64,000 nucleotides of DNA from Trichocoleus sp. (GTDB taxonomy: Bacteria; Cyanobacteriota; Cyanobacteriia; Elainellales; Elainellaceae), in contig DATNQD010000087.1 of the NCBI GenBank assembly GCA_036702865.1, positions 248,001-312,000 on the forward strand. The letters run 5' to 3'. Every line of letters starts with the position of its first letter. Position 1 is the stretch's first letter. The notes beneath the pieces were generated by a model that saw only the letters and a list, made by a program, of their open reading frames with translations, was not told the origin of the DNA and searched no databases. This document shows positions 19,177-27,233 of the stretch, piece by piece. A program made the position numbers and the translations under genes.

Positions 19177-20022
19177 ATGTTGGATATTGATACAACCCCA
19201 CAATGGGATAGATTGTTGCTCAATCTAGGGGGGTGGCAGGGTTCATTTACCCATCTTGAGATAGATGGCAAAGTTAAGAAAGTAATCCCTAGCCTGGTAA
19301 CGCTGGAAGGGCTGAATGATAACCAAACCGTTCGGCAGACGATCCAACATTTTTCTGAGACCGGGGAGGTTCAAAAAAACGTTGTTCTAGAATACAGCTC
19401 CCTCAATCGCAATACCTTGTTTTTTCCGGATGGAGCATTTGCTCAAGGCTCACTACAATTTGCGCCCTTTTCAGAATTTGGCACTGAAATTGGCTTTATC
19501 CAGGGCGATCGTCGCTTGCGCCTTGTCCAACTCTTCAACAAAGACAGCCATCTCTCCAGTCTGACGCTCATTCGAGAACATCGACAGAATACAACTGCGG
19601 CAGAACGCCCACCACTCAGCATTTCCAGCCTTTTGGGAGAATGGCAGGGTGAAGCAGTGACCCTCTACCCAGACTGGCGTACCCCCGATCGCTATCGCAC
19701 AACGCTTTCCATTTGGCAGGAGGGCGATCGACTCCATCACCGATTAGCAACCGAGCAGATGGAACTGACATCCAGCGCAGCGATCGAAGGTTCGAGGCTG
19801 TTGTTTGATCAAGGATTGTACCCGGTTCAAGTTTTGCTGCTGCCCGATGGTGCATCGTCTAATACCCCACTCACCATTCCTAAAGGCAAGCCTTTCCTAT
19901 TGGAAGCAGGATGGCTGTTTGCAGATAACCTCCGCCAGCGGATGATTCGGAGCTATGACGCGCAAGGAGGATGGCGACACTTAACGCTTGTTACGGAGCG
20001 GCGGGTTTCGGTTGGAAACTAG
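19177..20022 (+). CDS. DUF3598 family protein
   Basis: 281 residues in two related halves. The N-terminal half starts WDRLLLNLGGWQGSFTHLEIDG and includes the family marker SLVTLEGLNDNQTVRQTI. The second half starts LLGEWQGEAVTLYPDW, a second copy of the same kind of opening. This is the DUF3598 family, common in cyanobacteria and predicted to have two lipocalin-like (calycin) barrels. Its biochemical role is not known to me. It converges with a CpcT/CpeT-type lyase, itself a calycin protein, 15 bases away, which is suggestive but not proof of a pigment-related job. Confidence 0.82.
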   Translation: MLDIDTTPQWDRLLLNLGGWQGSFTHLEIDGKVKKVIPSLVTLEGLNDNQTVRQTIQHFSETGEVQKNVVLEYSSLNRNTLFFPDGAFAQGSLQFAPFSEFGTEIGFIQGDRRLRLVQLFNKDSHLSSLTLIREHRQNTTAAERPPLSISSLLGEWQGEAVTLYPDWRTPDRYRTTLSIWQEGDRLHHRLATEQMELTSSAAIEGSRLLFDQGLYPVQVLLLPDGASSNTPLTIPKGKPFLLEAGWLFADNLRQRMIRSYDAQGGWRHLTLVTERRVSVGN

Positions 20023-20037
20023 GGCTGACTGCACCAA

Positions 20038-20604
20038 TCAGGAGCCAATTTTTTGGAACTCGTAGGCTCCCATCACTGCGCCCCAAATTGCTTGTTTTGT
20101 GCTGGGGTCAATGCCCCGATCGTAGCTGAGAAAGCGATCGGCACTGACTTCAAAGCCCAGGATAACCTGCCGGGTTTCACCGTTGTACTGGAAGCAGCAG
20201 ACCGTATCGGGCACGGGAGCGGCTTTATAAGTCTCGTTTTGGTGGGTTACAGTAAGACGGCAGCCAGGCAATCGCTCTAAATCATCTAGACTCAGAGAGG
20301 TCAGCAATGCTGGATTTGCCCCTGCGCCCTTAAAGCGATCGGGCTGTTTGAAGGCGAAATACTGGGCTTCACAGACTTCTGGATCAGGAGTTGGTTTGAG
20401 GACAAACACGCGCTGACGGTAGGGGTTGTTGAGGTAGAGCGCATTCGCTTGTTCAGCAAAAAAAGCAGGATACCCCTCAATCTGAATTGGCAGTAGCCGA
20501 TGCCAGAGCCGGAGATGGACAAACCAGATCGGCTGATCTTGCGCTTGCGCCCGGTTGTCAAACTCGCCGGGAAGCCATTGGGTCAGGGTGGGAATGGGGG
20601 ACAT
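20038..20604 (-). CDS. CpcT/CpeT-type phycobiliprotein chromophore lyase
   Basis: 188 residues, close to the family norm of about 195. Family landmarks are the N-terminal WLPGEFDNRAQAQ, a central YRQRVFVLKP strand and the C-terminal FLSYDRGIDPSTKQAIWG. CpcT attaches phycocyanobilin to Cys153-type sites of phycocyanin beta; CpeT acts on phycoerythrin or serves as a chaperone-like lyase. Which one this is cannot be decided from the sequence, since no phycocyanin or phycoerythrin genes are nearby. It is divergent from the CRTISO-like gene, with a 110-base gap. Confidence 0.85.
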   Translation of the reverse strand: MSPIPTLTQWLPGEFDNRAQAQDQPIWFVHLRLWHRLLPIQIEGYPAFFAEQANALYLNNPYRQRVFVLKPTPDPEVCEAQYFAFKQPDRFKGAGANPALLTSLSLDDLERLPGCRLTVTHQNETYKAAPVPDTVCCFQYNGETRQVILGFEVSADRFLSYDRGIDPSTKQAIWGAVMGAYEFQKIGS

Positions 20605-20714
20605 AGGGGAGAGGGAAGTGCAGAGCAGGGATGATGAATGGGGGATGAGACGTTAACCGCTCCTTATTGATTTTCTGGTAATTGGGGTCGTTGAGCGAGT
20701 AAGAGGGAAAGTCT

Positions 20715-22269
20715 TTGCGGCAAGATTTTGATGTGATCGTCATAGGTAGCGGCATTGGAGGACTGGTAGCCGGGAGTTTGCTGGCACGATATGGGCGATC
20801 GGTGCTGGTTTGTGAGAGCCATACCATTCCGGGAGGTGCAGTGCATGGGTTTAGCCGACGTGGGTTTCACTTTGATTCAGGCGCTTCCTTTTTTTGTGGC
20901 TTAAGTGACCCTCAGTCCTGTAATCCACTGCGGCAGGTGTTGGATGTGTTGGGCGAACCGATCGCAGCAGTTGCCTATGACCCGATGGGGCACTATCACT
21001 TTCCAGAAGGAACATTTCCGGTTTATGGCAATGCCGATCGCTACAAAGCTGCGATTGCTGAAGTTACGCCTCAAGGTGCAAAGGAGTTTGCTCAGTTTGA
21101 ACAGCAGCTACTTCGGCTCTATCAGGGCTTACAAGACATTCCAACTCTGGCACTTCGGGCAGATCTGCATCTGATTCCAACCCTCCTGACTAGCTATCCC
21201 AAAGCACTCCTAAAATTGCTGCCTCAGCTGAGAACGATTCAAGGATCAGTGGGAGATGTGATGGATCAGTGGGTGCGTGACCCCCTGGGTGCGCCGCTTG
21301 ATTGATCTGGAGTGCTTTTTGCTCTCTGGACTAAAAGCAGCAGGAACCGTTGCTCCGGAAGTGGCTTTTATGTTAGGGGAACGATCGCGCTCCGTCATTG
21401 ACTACCCCATTGGTGGAAGCCAAGCGATTGTTGAGGCGTTGGTGCGTGGCTTGGAGAAATGGGGCGGCGAGTTGCGGCTGAAAGCTCACGTCGAGCAGGT
21501 TTTACTGGAAGAAGGACGGGCGATCGGGGTCAGGCTCCGGAGCGGGGAAGTGTTACGGGGGGCGATCGTCCTCTCGAATGCAAGCACTTGGGACACCTAC
21601 AGCAAACTTTTCCAGCCAGAAGATCTCCCTGCTGCATTCCGGGAGTCTGCCCTTAAGACCCCCACAATTGAGAGTTTTATGCACCTGCATTTGGGCATCC
21701 GCGCCGCAGGCTTAGAGAACTTAACCGGACACCACGTCGTTGTCCACGATGCCAAGCAAGACATCACTGTGCCTGGAAATACCTGTATGATTTCTATTCC
21801 CTCCGTCTGGGATGAGAACCTTGCCCCAGCAGGTCATTTTATCGTTCATGCCTATACCCTGGAGTCGTATGAGGGCTGGGAACGAGATGAAACCTATGAG
21901 CACCGCAAACGCACAAAAGCGGAGCCACTTTTCCGAGCATTGGAGAAAATTATTCCTGATCTGCGTTCTCGCATCGTCCTTGAACTCATTGGCACACCCC
22001 TAACTCACGCTCACTATCTGCGTCGTCATCACGGCACCTATGGAGCAGCCATTCCTGCCAAACAGGGAACATTTCCGCCACCCCAAACCCCGATCTCCGG
22101 ATTCTATCGCGTGGGAGATAGTACGCTTCCTGGAATTGGCGTGCCTGCCGCTGCCGCATCTGGAATTTTGTGTGCCAATTCGATCGTCAAATCCCAACAA
22201 ACCGCAGCAATGGTCAAGAGGTGGGCAGAGGAGAGGGAGACCAGAAGCGATCGAAACCGTGCCCTATGA
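20715..22269 (+). pseudogene. CRTISO/CrtH-like FAD oxidoreductase split by a +1 frameshift
   Basis: Two frames together make one family member of about 517 residues. The first (20715-21305, TTG start after GAGGG) has the FAD-binding GSGIGGLVAGSLLARYG, ESHTIPGGAVHGF and the CRTISO-type YDPMGHYHFPEG. The second (about 21277-22269) has DLECFLLSGL, DYPIGGSQAIVEALVRGL, GTPLTHAHYLRRHHGTYG and the C-terminal GDSTLPGIGVPAAAASG. Deleting one C from the C5 run at 21281-21285 joins them exactly (RDPWVRRLIDLE). The family isomerises poly-cis carotenes; this one looks like a paralogue rather than the main CrtH. The break may be a real mutation, a sequencing error or a frameshifting site. Confidence 0.85.
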
Positions 22270-22406
22270 AACCTTAGAAATCCATTATTTCCCATGATTT
22301 TTGCTCTGGTGGTCGTCACCCAACTTAGGACAGCACGATCGATCAAAACCTTGAGGCTGGCTGTTTGCGCCGATCCTCTAATCCCTAACTCCTATCAACC
22401 GCAATC

Positions 22407-23303
22407 ATGTCTGACTTAAGAGGCGAAATTGCTGCTCTTGGAGCGGCGTTGATTTGGGCAGTCGCTTCCTTTATCTACGTCGGGCTAGGCAAGTGGATGC
22501 CGCCATTGGTGCTGAATTTCACAAAGAGCACGATCGCGATCGGCTTCATTTTGCTGACGCTGCTGCTGCGAGGCGATACTTCTCTAGAGATGCCCCCTCT
22601 ATCAGTCGGGCTGCTGTTCTTCAGTGGGGTGATTGGGATTGGCTTCGGTGATACAGCTTTTTTTGCCTGCTTAAATGCCGTAGGGGCAAGACGAGCCCTC
22701 TTATTTGAGGCACTTTCGCCGCCGTTGGCCGCCCTGCTGGCGTTTGCCACACTGGATGAACAATTAGGATGGCAAGCCTGGATTGGCATTCTTTTGACCC
22801 TGAGCGGCGTCGCCTGGGTCATTGTCGAACGAACCCCAGATGATGTGCAAAGCCAGAGAAGCCCCTTCTGGGGAATTTGCTTTGGGTTACTCGCTGCCCT
22901 CGGACAGGCAAGTGGAGCCGTTTTATCCAGAGCCGCACTGGCTGAAGTGAGCGCGAGTCCACTTTGGAGTTCGCTGATCCGTCTGTCTGCGGGCACTCTG
23001 ATTTTACTGCTTTGCCTCATCAGCAGGCGTGAATCATGGAAAGCTTTTCAGCCGCTTTGCTCCAGACGGTTTTTGGGCATTCTTACCCTCACCTCATTTG
23101 CCGGAGCTTATTTAGCAATCTGGCTTCAGCAAACTGCCCTAAAGTTCACGGCAACAGGCATAGCCCAAGCCCTCACTTCAACAAGTCCCCTATTTGTCAT
23201 TCCATTAGCGATTTGGGCAGGCGATCGAGTAACCATGCGGGCATTTTGTGGCGTCCTGATTGCCCTCGCTGGAATTTGGCTGCTGTTTGGTTTGAACCAA
23301 TAA
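22407..23303 (+). CDS. EamA/DMT-family transporter
   Basis: 298 residues with about ten hydrophobic helices in two similar halves (starting EIAALGAALIWAVASF and WGICFGLLAALGQASGAVL), the classical EamA duplication. It includes GIGFGDTAFFACLNAVGARRA and SPLFVIPLAIW. Proteins of this fold export amino acids, purines or other metabolites across the plasma membrane; the substrate is unknown. It follows the CRTISO-like gene by 137 bases and ends close to the psaD terminator. Confidence 0.88.
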   Translation: MSDLRGEIAALGAALIWAVASFIYVGLGKWMPPLVLNFTKSTIAIGFILLTLLLRGDTSLEMPPLSVGLLFFSGVIGIGFGDTAFFACLNAVGARRALLFEALSPPLAALLAFATLDEQLGWQAWIGILLTLSGVAWVIVERTPDDVQSQRSPFWGICFGLLAALGQASGAVLSRAALAEVSASPLWSSLIRLSAGTLILLLCLISRRESWKAFQPLCSRRFLGILTLTSFAGAYLAIWLQQTALKFTATGIAQALTSTSPLFVIPLAIWAGDRVTMRAFCGVLIALAGIWLLFGLNQ

Positions 23304-23350
23304 TCGGGGGGACTGGCTCTTGCTCCTTGAGTCCTGACCCCTGCTATAAA

Positions 23351-23374
23351 GGCAGAAAAAAAGGCAGAAAAAAA
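23351..23374. repeat. 12-bp tandem duplication (GGCAGAAAAAAA, two copies)
   Basis: Two exact copies of GGCAGAAAAAAA side by side. On the minus strand they form two T-tracts after the psaD terminator hairpin. Confidence 0.8.
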
Positions 23375-23395
23375 GGAGCAGATTAGCTCTGCCCC
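23368..23395 (-). terminator. Intrinsic terminator of psaD
   Basis: On the minus strand, arms GGGGCAGA and TCTGCTCC (one G-T pair) enclose loop GCTAA and run directly into seven T. It lies 43 bases after the psaD stop. A second T-tract follows through a tandem duplication. Confidence 0.85.
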
Positions 23396-23438
23396 TGTTC
23401 GTGAGTATCAAGGTATTTATAAGAACCAGAACGAACTC

Positions 23439-23867
23439 TTACGAGTCGTAGGTGTTGCTGCCCGTGAACTTAATTGCAGCGGGTTCAGGATTCTGACCAA
23501 TGCTGCGATCGTTCTTGCCCGCGTAAGTCCGACCTGCGTTCACGCGCTCAGGGAAGACTCCATCTGCTGGGTGCAGATATTGGATTTCGCCATTGGCATA
23601 AATCCGATAGATTTTGAAGTCTTCAATTTTGGGCTTGAACTTAGTGCGGAACTGCGCGCCCAGAGCCAAACATTGCTCTTTACGAGCGAAATACAGCAAG
23701 TTGTCACCCTGCCGCATTACCGCAGCCCCTCCAGTGGGCATTTCAAATACCTGCTCCTTAGAGCTAGACCAGGTAATCGCGTATCTTTCTTCTTCAAATG
23801 CAGCCGTAAGCAGACCGCCGGTGCTACCACCGAAGATAGGAGTTTGTCCAGTAAGAGCTTCTGTCAT
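23439..23867 (-). CDS. psaD: Photosystem I subunit II (PsaD)
   Basis: 142 residues from the ATG at 23867, the normal cyanobacterial size. The sequence opens [32 protein letters not shown] and holds the basic ferredoxin-docking region [21 protein letters not shown]. The C-terminus ends near [18 protein letters not shown]. PsaD sits on the stromal side of photosystem I, stabilises PsaC and docks ferredoxin. It is monocistronic, with its own terminator downstream. An in-frame upstream ATG (23885) is not conserved in the family. Confidence 0.97.
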   Translation of the reverse strand: MTEALTGQTPIFGGSTGGLLTAAFEEERYAITWSSSKEQVFEMPTGGAAVMRQGDNLLYFARKEQCLALGAQFRTKFKPKIEDFKIYRIYANGEIQYLHPADGVFPERVNAGRTYAGKNDRSIGQNPEPAAIKFTGSNTYDS

Positions 23868-24066
23868 GAACGTTTCTCTGAACATTTTTCAGGAATCCTA
23901 TCATTCGGCACTTTGCATAATCTCAATTTCGTGAGGATCTGTAATAGTTCTTTAGGGAGAGGAAGGAGGAACGATACGAGAAAAAGGAGATGCAGAGAGA
24001 AATACCCAACCTAGCCAATACCATCCATCATCCATCACCTGAACCTTGTATCTTCTGCTCCACCCG

Positions 24067-25713
24067 CTATTCCAGCGACGGAATTAATTGCAATGAGCCT
24101 AAGCCGAGTTCCTTTGAGGAAATACAGCGTGCCTCGAAGAGTGCCATCATGTCGTTGAATTGAGGATTCCCCTTGGAGGAGCCTTTTAGCCCTCGCGCAA
24201 TCACCAGACCACAGTAGCCTTTCGTTTTTTTACAGCGTTGATCCCATTTTTTGCGTGCCTGGATGTGAACCGGATCATCTTCGATAAACTCACCGAAGAG
24301 ATGAAGTTCGCCATCTTTGGTTTGCAGAACACCCAGATCATATTGTTCTTCAGAGAAAGGGTCTTCGCCAGGGTTAAAACAAATTGCTTTCAGCCCCCCT
24401 GCAGATTTGAGAGATTCAATCAGTTCGTTGGCTTTGGGGCGGGAGGTTTGAATCAAAATGACTGGGAAACCGTCTGAGTCTCTGGGGAATTCAGCATCGG
24501 CTTCTTGATGAAATTTTACACTGCTGCGCAGGAAGTCTAAGATGTCCCAGGACATCGCACCGAGACTGTAGTAAGAATCAGGAGGAACAAGGCTATTGTT
24601 GAGCAGCGGCGGTTCCTCAAAAGAAAAGTCATCTTCTGGGAAGCTGGCAGCGATCGTCATTTCTGAGAGTTCTTGCGCCAGTTCCGGGAGGGTTGATACT
24701 TTGACTGAGACGCGCTGATTTGGCTCTTTGGGGTGAGGAATTCGATAGTTGCTGGTGATAGAGGGAAACTCTTCGGTGTCAAGCTGCTGAAGATTTTTTT
24801 GAAAGAAGCGGTGGAGCGATCGAAGTGCAACCAGCATGACCCATGCCTCTTCTTCATAGAGCATTGGGCGCATCCCTTCAAGTGGGTGGAGATTACCAAA
24901 GGTGGGATGAACGCCATTTAAGGCATAGAAATTAGTGATTGCGATCGATTCTTCTTCAGCAAATGTATCAAACTCATCGTCTGGTTCAAAGGTAACGAAA
25001 AGGCAATCTTGCTCTAGGAATGCTTCTTCCAACCCTTCGGGCGCATCTCCTGCCGCAAGGACTCGTCGCCTGAACTGCTTGAGCGAGTCGAGCGAGCGAT
25101 ACATCAGCAGTCCATATTCCATGCCCAGCATTCCCAGAATAGAGACATAGAGCGTGCCAACATCAGCGCCATTAATTTCAATGGCAACAATCTTTTCTTC
25201 GTCTAACGCTTCCCAGGGGGCATCCTGCCAAATTTCTCCGGTCGCTTCAAGGATGGCTGTTTCGTATTCTGGTGGCAGTTGCGGCGGACGCGCTTTGACT
25301 GCACTCTGTAAGCCCTGAAAAATCTCGTCAATCACGGGAAGTTCAGGCGCATACTCCACCACAATGTCTAGCTCTTGCAGCACGCCTCGGAGGAAAAACT
25401 GCGTTTCTCGATCGCGCACGACAATTTTTTGGGGACGAGCTGACATCGCAGACCCCTGAGGATATTCCATCGCTTGCAGGAGCGTTCGCACGATCGCCTC
25501 ATGCCCGACCTCTGGCGATACCATGTCCATTGCCCGCACCATGCCTTCGGTGCCATCCACCCACAAAATACAATCGCCTGCTTTCCGCCCTGCCGATTCC
25601 ATCAAGCCTGCTGCAAAATCAGGAACTAATGGTCGTCGATCGCCCTCCCACACACTAGGAAGCTGACGCAGTTGTTGCAGCCGACGACGGGTAGAACGAT
25701 TAAGAGCAGTCAT
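24067..25713 (-). CDS. Conserved cyanobacterial acidic protein of unknown function (possibly DUF6930)
   Basis: 548 residues from the ATG at 25713. It is rich in Glu and Asp, with no signal peptide or TM segment, so it is probably cytosolic. The N-terminus TALNRSTRRRLQQLRQLPSVWEGDRRPL is basic; then follow WVDGTEGMVRAMDMVSPEVGHEAIVRTLL, an acidic centre and a C-terminal segment with QRCKKTKGYCGLVIARGLKG. It fits my memory of the cyanobacterial DUF6930 family, but that is unchecked. No catalytic motif is recognised. Neighbours psaD and the IscA-type gene give no clear hint. Confidence 0.75.
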   Translation of the reverse strand: MTALNRSTRRRLQQLRQLPSVWEGDRRPLVPDFAAGLMESAGRKAGDCILWVDGTEGMVRAMDMVSPEVGHEAIVRTLLQAMEYPQGSAMSARPQKIVVRDRETQFFLRGVLQELDIVVEYAPELPVIDEIFQGLQSAVKARPPQLPPEYETAILEATGEIWQDAPWEALDEEKIVAIEINGADVGTLYVSILGMLGMEYGLLMYRSLDSLKQFRRRVLAAGDAPEGLEEAFLEQDCLFVTFEPDDEFDTFAEEESIAITNFYALNGVHPTFGNLHPLEGMRPMLYEEEAWVMLVALRSLHRFFQKNLQQLDTEEFPSITSNYRIPHPKEPNQRVSVKVSTLPELAQELSEMTIAASFPEDDFSFEEPPLLNNSLVPPDSYYSLGAMSWDILDFLRSSVKFHQEADAEFPRDSDGFPVILIQTSRPKANELIESLKSAGGLKAICFNPGEDPFSEEQYDLGVLQTKDGELHLFGEFIEDDPVHIQARKKWDQRCKKTKGYCGLVIARGLKGSSKGNPQFNDMMALFEARCISSKELGLGSLQLIPSLE

Positions 25714-26175
25714 AACCAAAACCAGTGAAATAGTTACTCTAAGGCAGGTTGCCGAACAGGATACGCCCGAAATCCGTAAATCCGCAGCAACGCGATTCCT
25801 TCATTCTAGGTGCTGGATGAATAGCTATTCTAACGAGGTCTGAAGAACCTGAGCGTCGAAACCCAACAAGACTGAAAGGGTAGAGCTGATCCTATCTATC
25901 ATCAGGATAATCTCTACTGATAGTGGGTTGATTGCGCTGGTAGAGTCCAATACGATCGAACGAAACAAAAGCCCTACAGACTGGGCATTCGGGCGATCGC
26001 AAAGTAATGTTAGAAATCTCTCAAGAGCTGTCAAGAGCTGTGATAAAGCTGTGACAAAAATTATGGTCTAACACAAAGTGCCATTTATCAGGCACACTGG
26101 GGATAAGGATTCCAGTGAGTAATTTTAAGATAAGCAGTCTAGCCCATTTGCAATGATAGGGAGTCTCGAAGAAGC
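25714..26175. other. Divergent intergenic region upstream of the IscA/SufA-type gene
   Basis: About 460 bases, AT-richer than its flanks. It contains one HIP1 octamer at 25993-26000 and a 10-bp direct repeat (26021-26040). No RNA gene was recognised; promoters for both divergent genes are expected. Confidence 0.45.
26021..26040. repeat. 10-bp tandem repeat TCAAGAGCTG
   Basis: Two exact adjacent copies of TCAAGAGCTG, with a looser third copy following (26041-26051). It lies about 135 bases before the IscA/SufA-type start and could be a regulator site or chance. Confidence 0.6.
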
Positions 26176-26526
26176 ATGACACAAGCAACATCTCAACAGC
26201 GCGGCATTTTGATGAGCGAATCCGCCCTTCGTCATGTTTTGGCATTGCGAGAACAGCAGGGCAAAGACCTCTGCCTCCGTGTGGGTGTTCGTCAGGGGGG
26301 TTGCTCAGGGATGTCCTACACAATGGACTTTGAAGAGATTGGCAATATCCGCGAAAATGACGAAGTGTTCGACTACGAAGGCTTTAAGGTTGTCTGCGAT
26401 CCCAAGAGTATGCTTTACCTCTATGGGTTGATGCTTGACTACAGCAATGCGTTGATTGGTGGCGGCTTCCAGTTCACCAACCCAAATGCAAACCAAACCT
26501 GCGGTTGCGGCAAGTCTTTCTCGTAG
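26176..26526 (+). CDS. sufA: IscA/SufA-family iron-sulfur carrier protein
   Basis: 116 residues. The three conserved cysteines of A-type carriers are present: one in GGCSGMSY and two in the C-terminal CGCGKSF. The family binds [2Fe-2S] or [4Fe-4S] clusters and passes them to apoproteins; in cyanobacteria two such proteins (IscA and SufA) also influence iron and redox signalling. Which paralogue this is cannot be stated with certainty. It is monocistronic and is followed by a small terminator-like hairpin. Confidence 0.9.
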   Translation: MTQATSQQRGILMSESALRHVLALREQQGKDLCLRVGVRQGGCSGMSYTMDFEEIGNIRENDEVFDYEGFKVVCDPKSMLYLYGLMLDYSNALIGGGFQFTNPNANQTCGCGKSFS

Positions 26527-26533
26527 GTTGATG

Positions 26534-26556
26534 ACCTGTCTAAAGATAGGTTTAAA
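26534..26556 (+). terminator. Likely terminator after the IscA/SufA-type gene
   Basis: Arms ACCTGTC and GATAGGT (one G-T pair) around loop TAAA, followed by a short T/A-rich tail. Weak but well placed, eight bases after the stop. Confidence 0.45.
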
Positions 26557-26691
26557 AATTTGAGGACTGAGGTAAGCGATCGAGCGGCGATCCATCTACT
26601 TCAGTCCTTTGTTTTGTTTGATGGCAGCATTGCCTGTTTAAGCAGCTCATTGCTTAATGCTCAGCCTTGTTTCATGCAGTCTACAGGCAGT

Positions 26692-26970
26692 CTAGCCGTT
26701 GTACCGCTGTTCCAGCCAAATCCGAACTTCCTGCTCGGAAGCCAGAGAAGCCGATCGCCCAGATGCAGGGTCATACACTCTCCAGTAGGTTGAGCCATCA
26801 CGGTTGATTTTTTGAATCCGCACTTCTGACGGTGCAGCCAGCATCCGTAGCAGGGAGACACCCCATTGCTGAAGCGGAGCAAACCACTTCGCGCAAGTCG
26901 AGGTTCGGCGTTGTATGAGCTGAGCAGAATTAGAGCCAGGAAAGGAAGATAGTCTAGAGGCGCGAATCAT
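26692..26970 (-). CDS. Small cyanobacterial protein of unknown function
   Basis: 92 residues from the ATG at 26970. The C-terminal half, with INRDGSTYWRVYDPASGRSAS and then SEQEVRIWLEQRY, has a compact pattern with conserved-looking Trp, Tyr and Asp residues that I associate with a small family found across cyanobacteria. The N-terminal 40 residues are variable in character. No known domain. It is flanked by the IscA-type and MocR genes and is transcribed alone. Confidence 0.65.
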   Translation of the reverse strand: MIRASRLSSFPGSNSAQLIQRRTSTCAKWFAPLQQWGVSLLRMLAAPSEVRIQKINRDGSTYWRVYDPASGRSASLASEQEVRIWLEQRYNG

Positions 26971-27182
26971 AGCAGTTTCCGGTGAGGTGAATTGTGAACG
27001 GTAAGCGGTCTATCGCTTTACAATCGCTCAATTTAGACTGAGTTGAGAAGATACAAAAACGGCTGATTTAGCTAGTACAGTTTTCCAAATTGGTCACTGT
27101 TCTAGTGAAAGTGAGGCGAACTGTACCAGGAAAGTTCAGTCTCGATCGCTTAAAGTGGGTGCAAGAGAAAAAGATTTGATCT

Positions 27183-27210
27183 CCTCGCGTCCCTGCGTTC
27201 TCCCTCCCCG
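27183..27210. repeat. Purine-rich dispersed repeat copy (inverse orientation)
   Basis: The reverse complement reads GGAGGGAGAACGCAGGGACG and matches the copy at 31-52 at most positions. It lies just upstream of the MocR ribosome site. Confidence 0.4.
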
Positions 27211-27233
27211 CGTCATTCCCCGGAGGCTCGACC

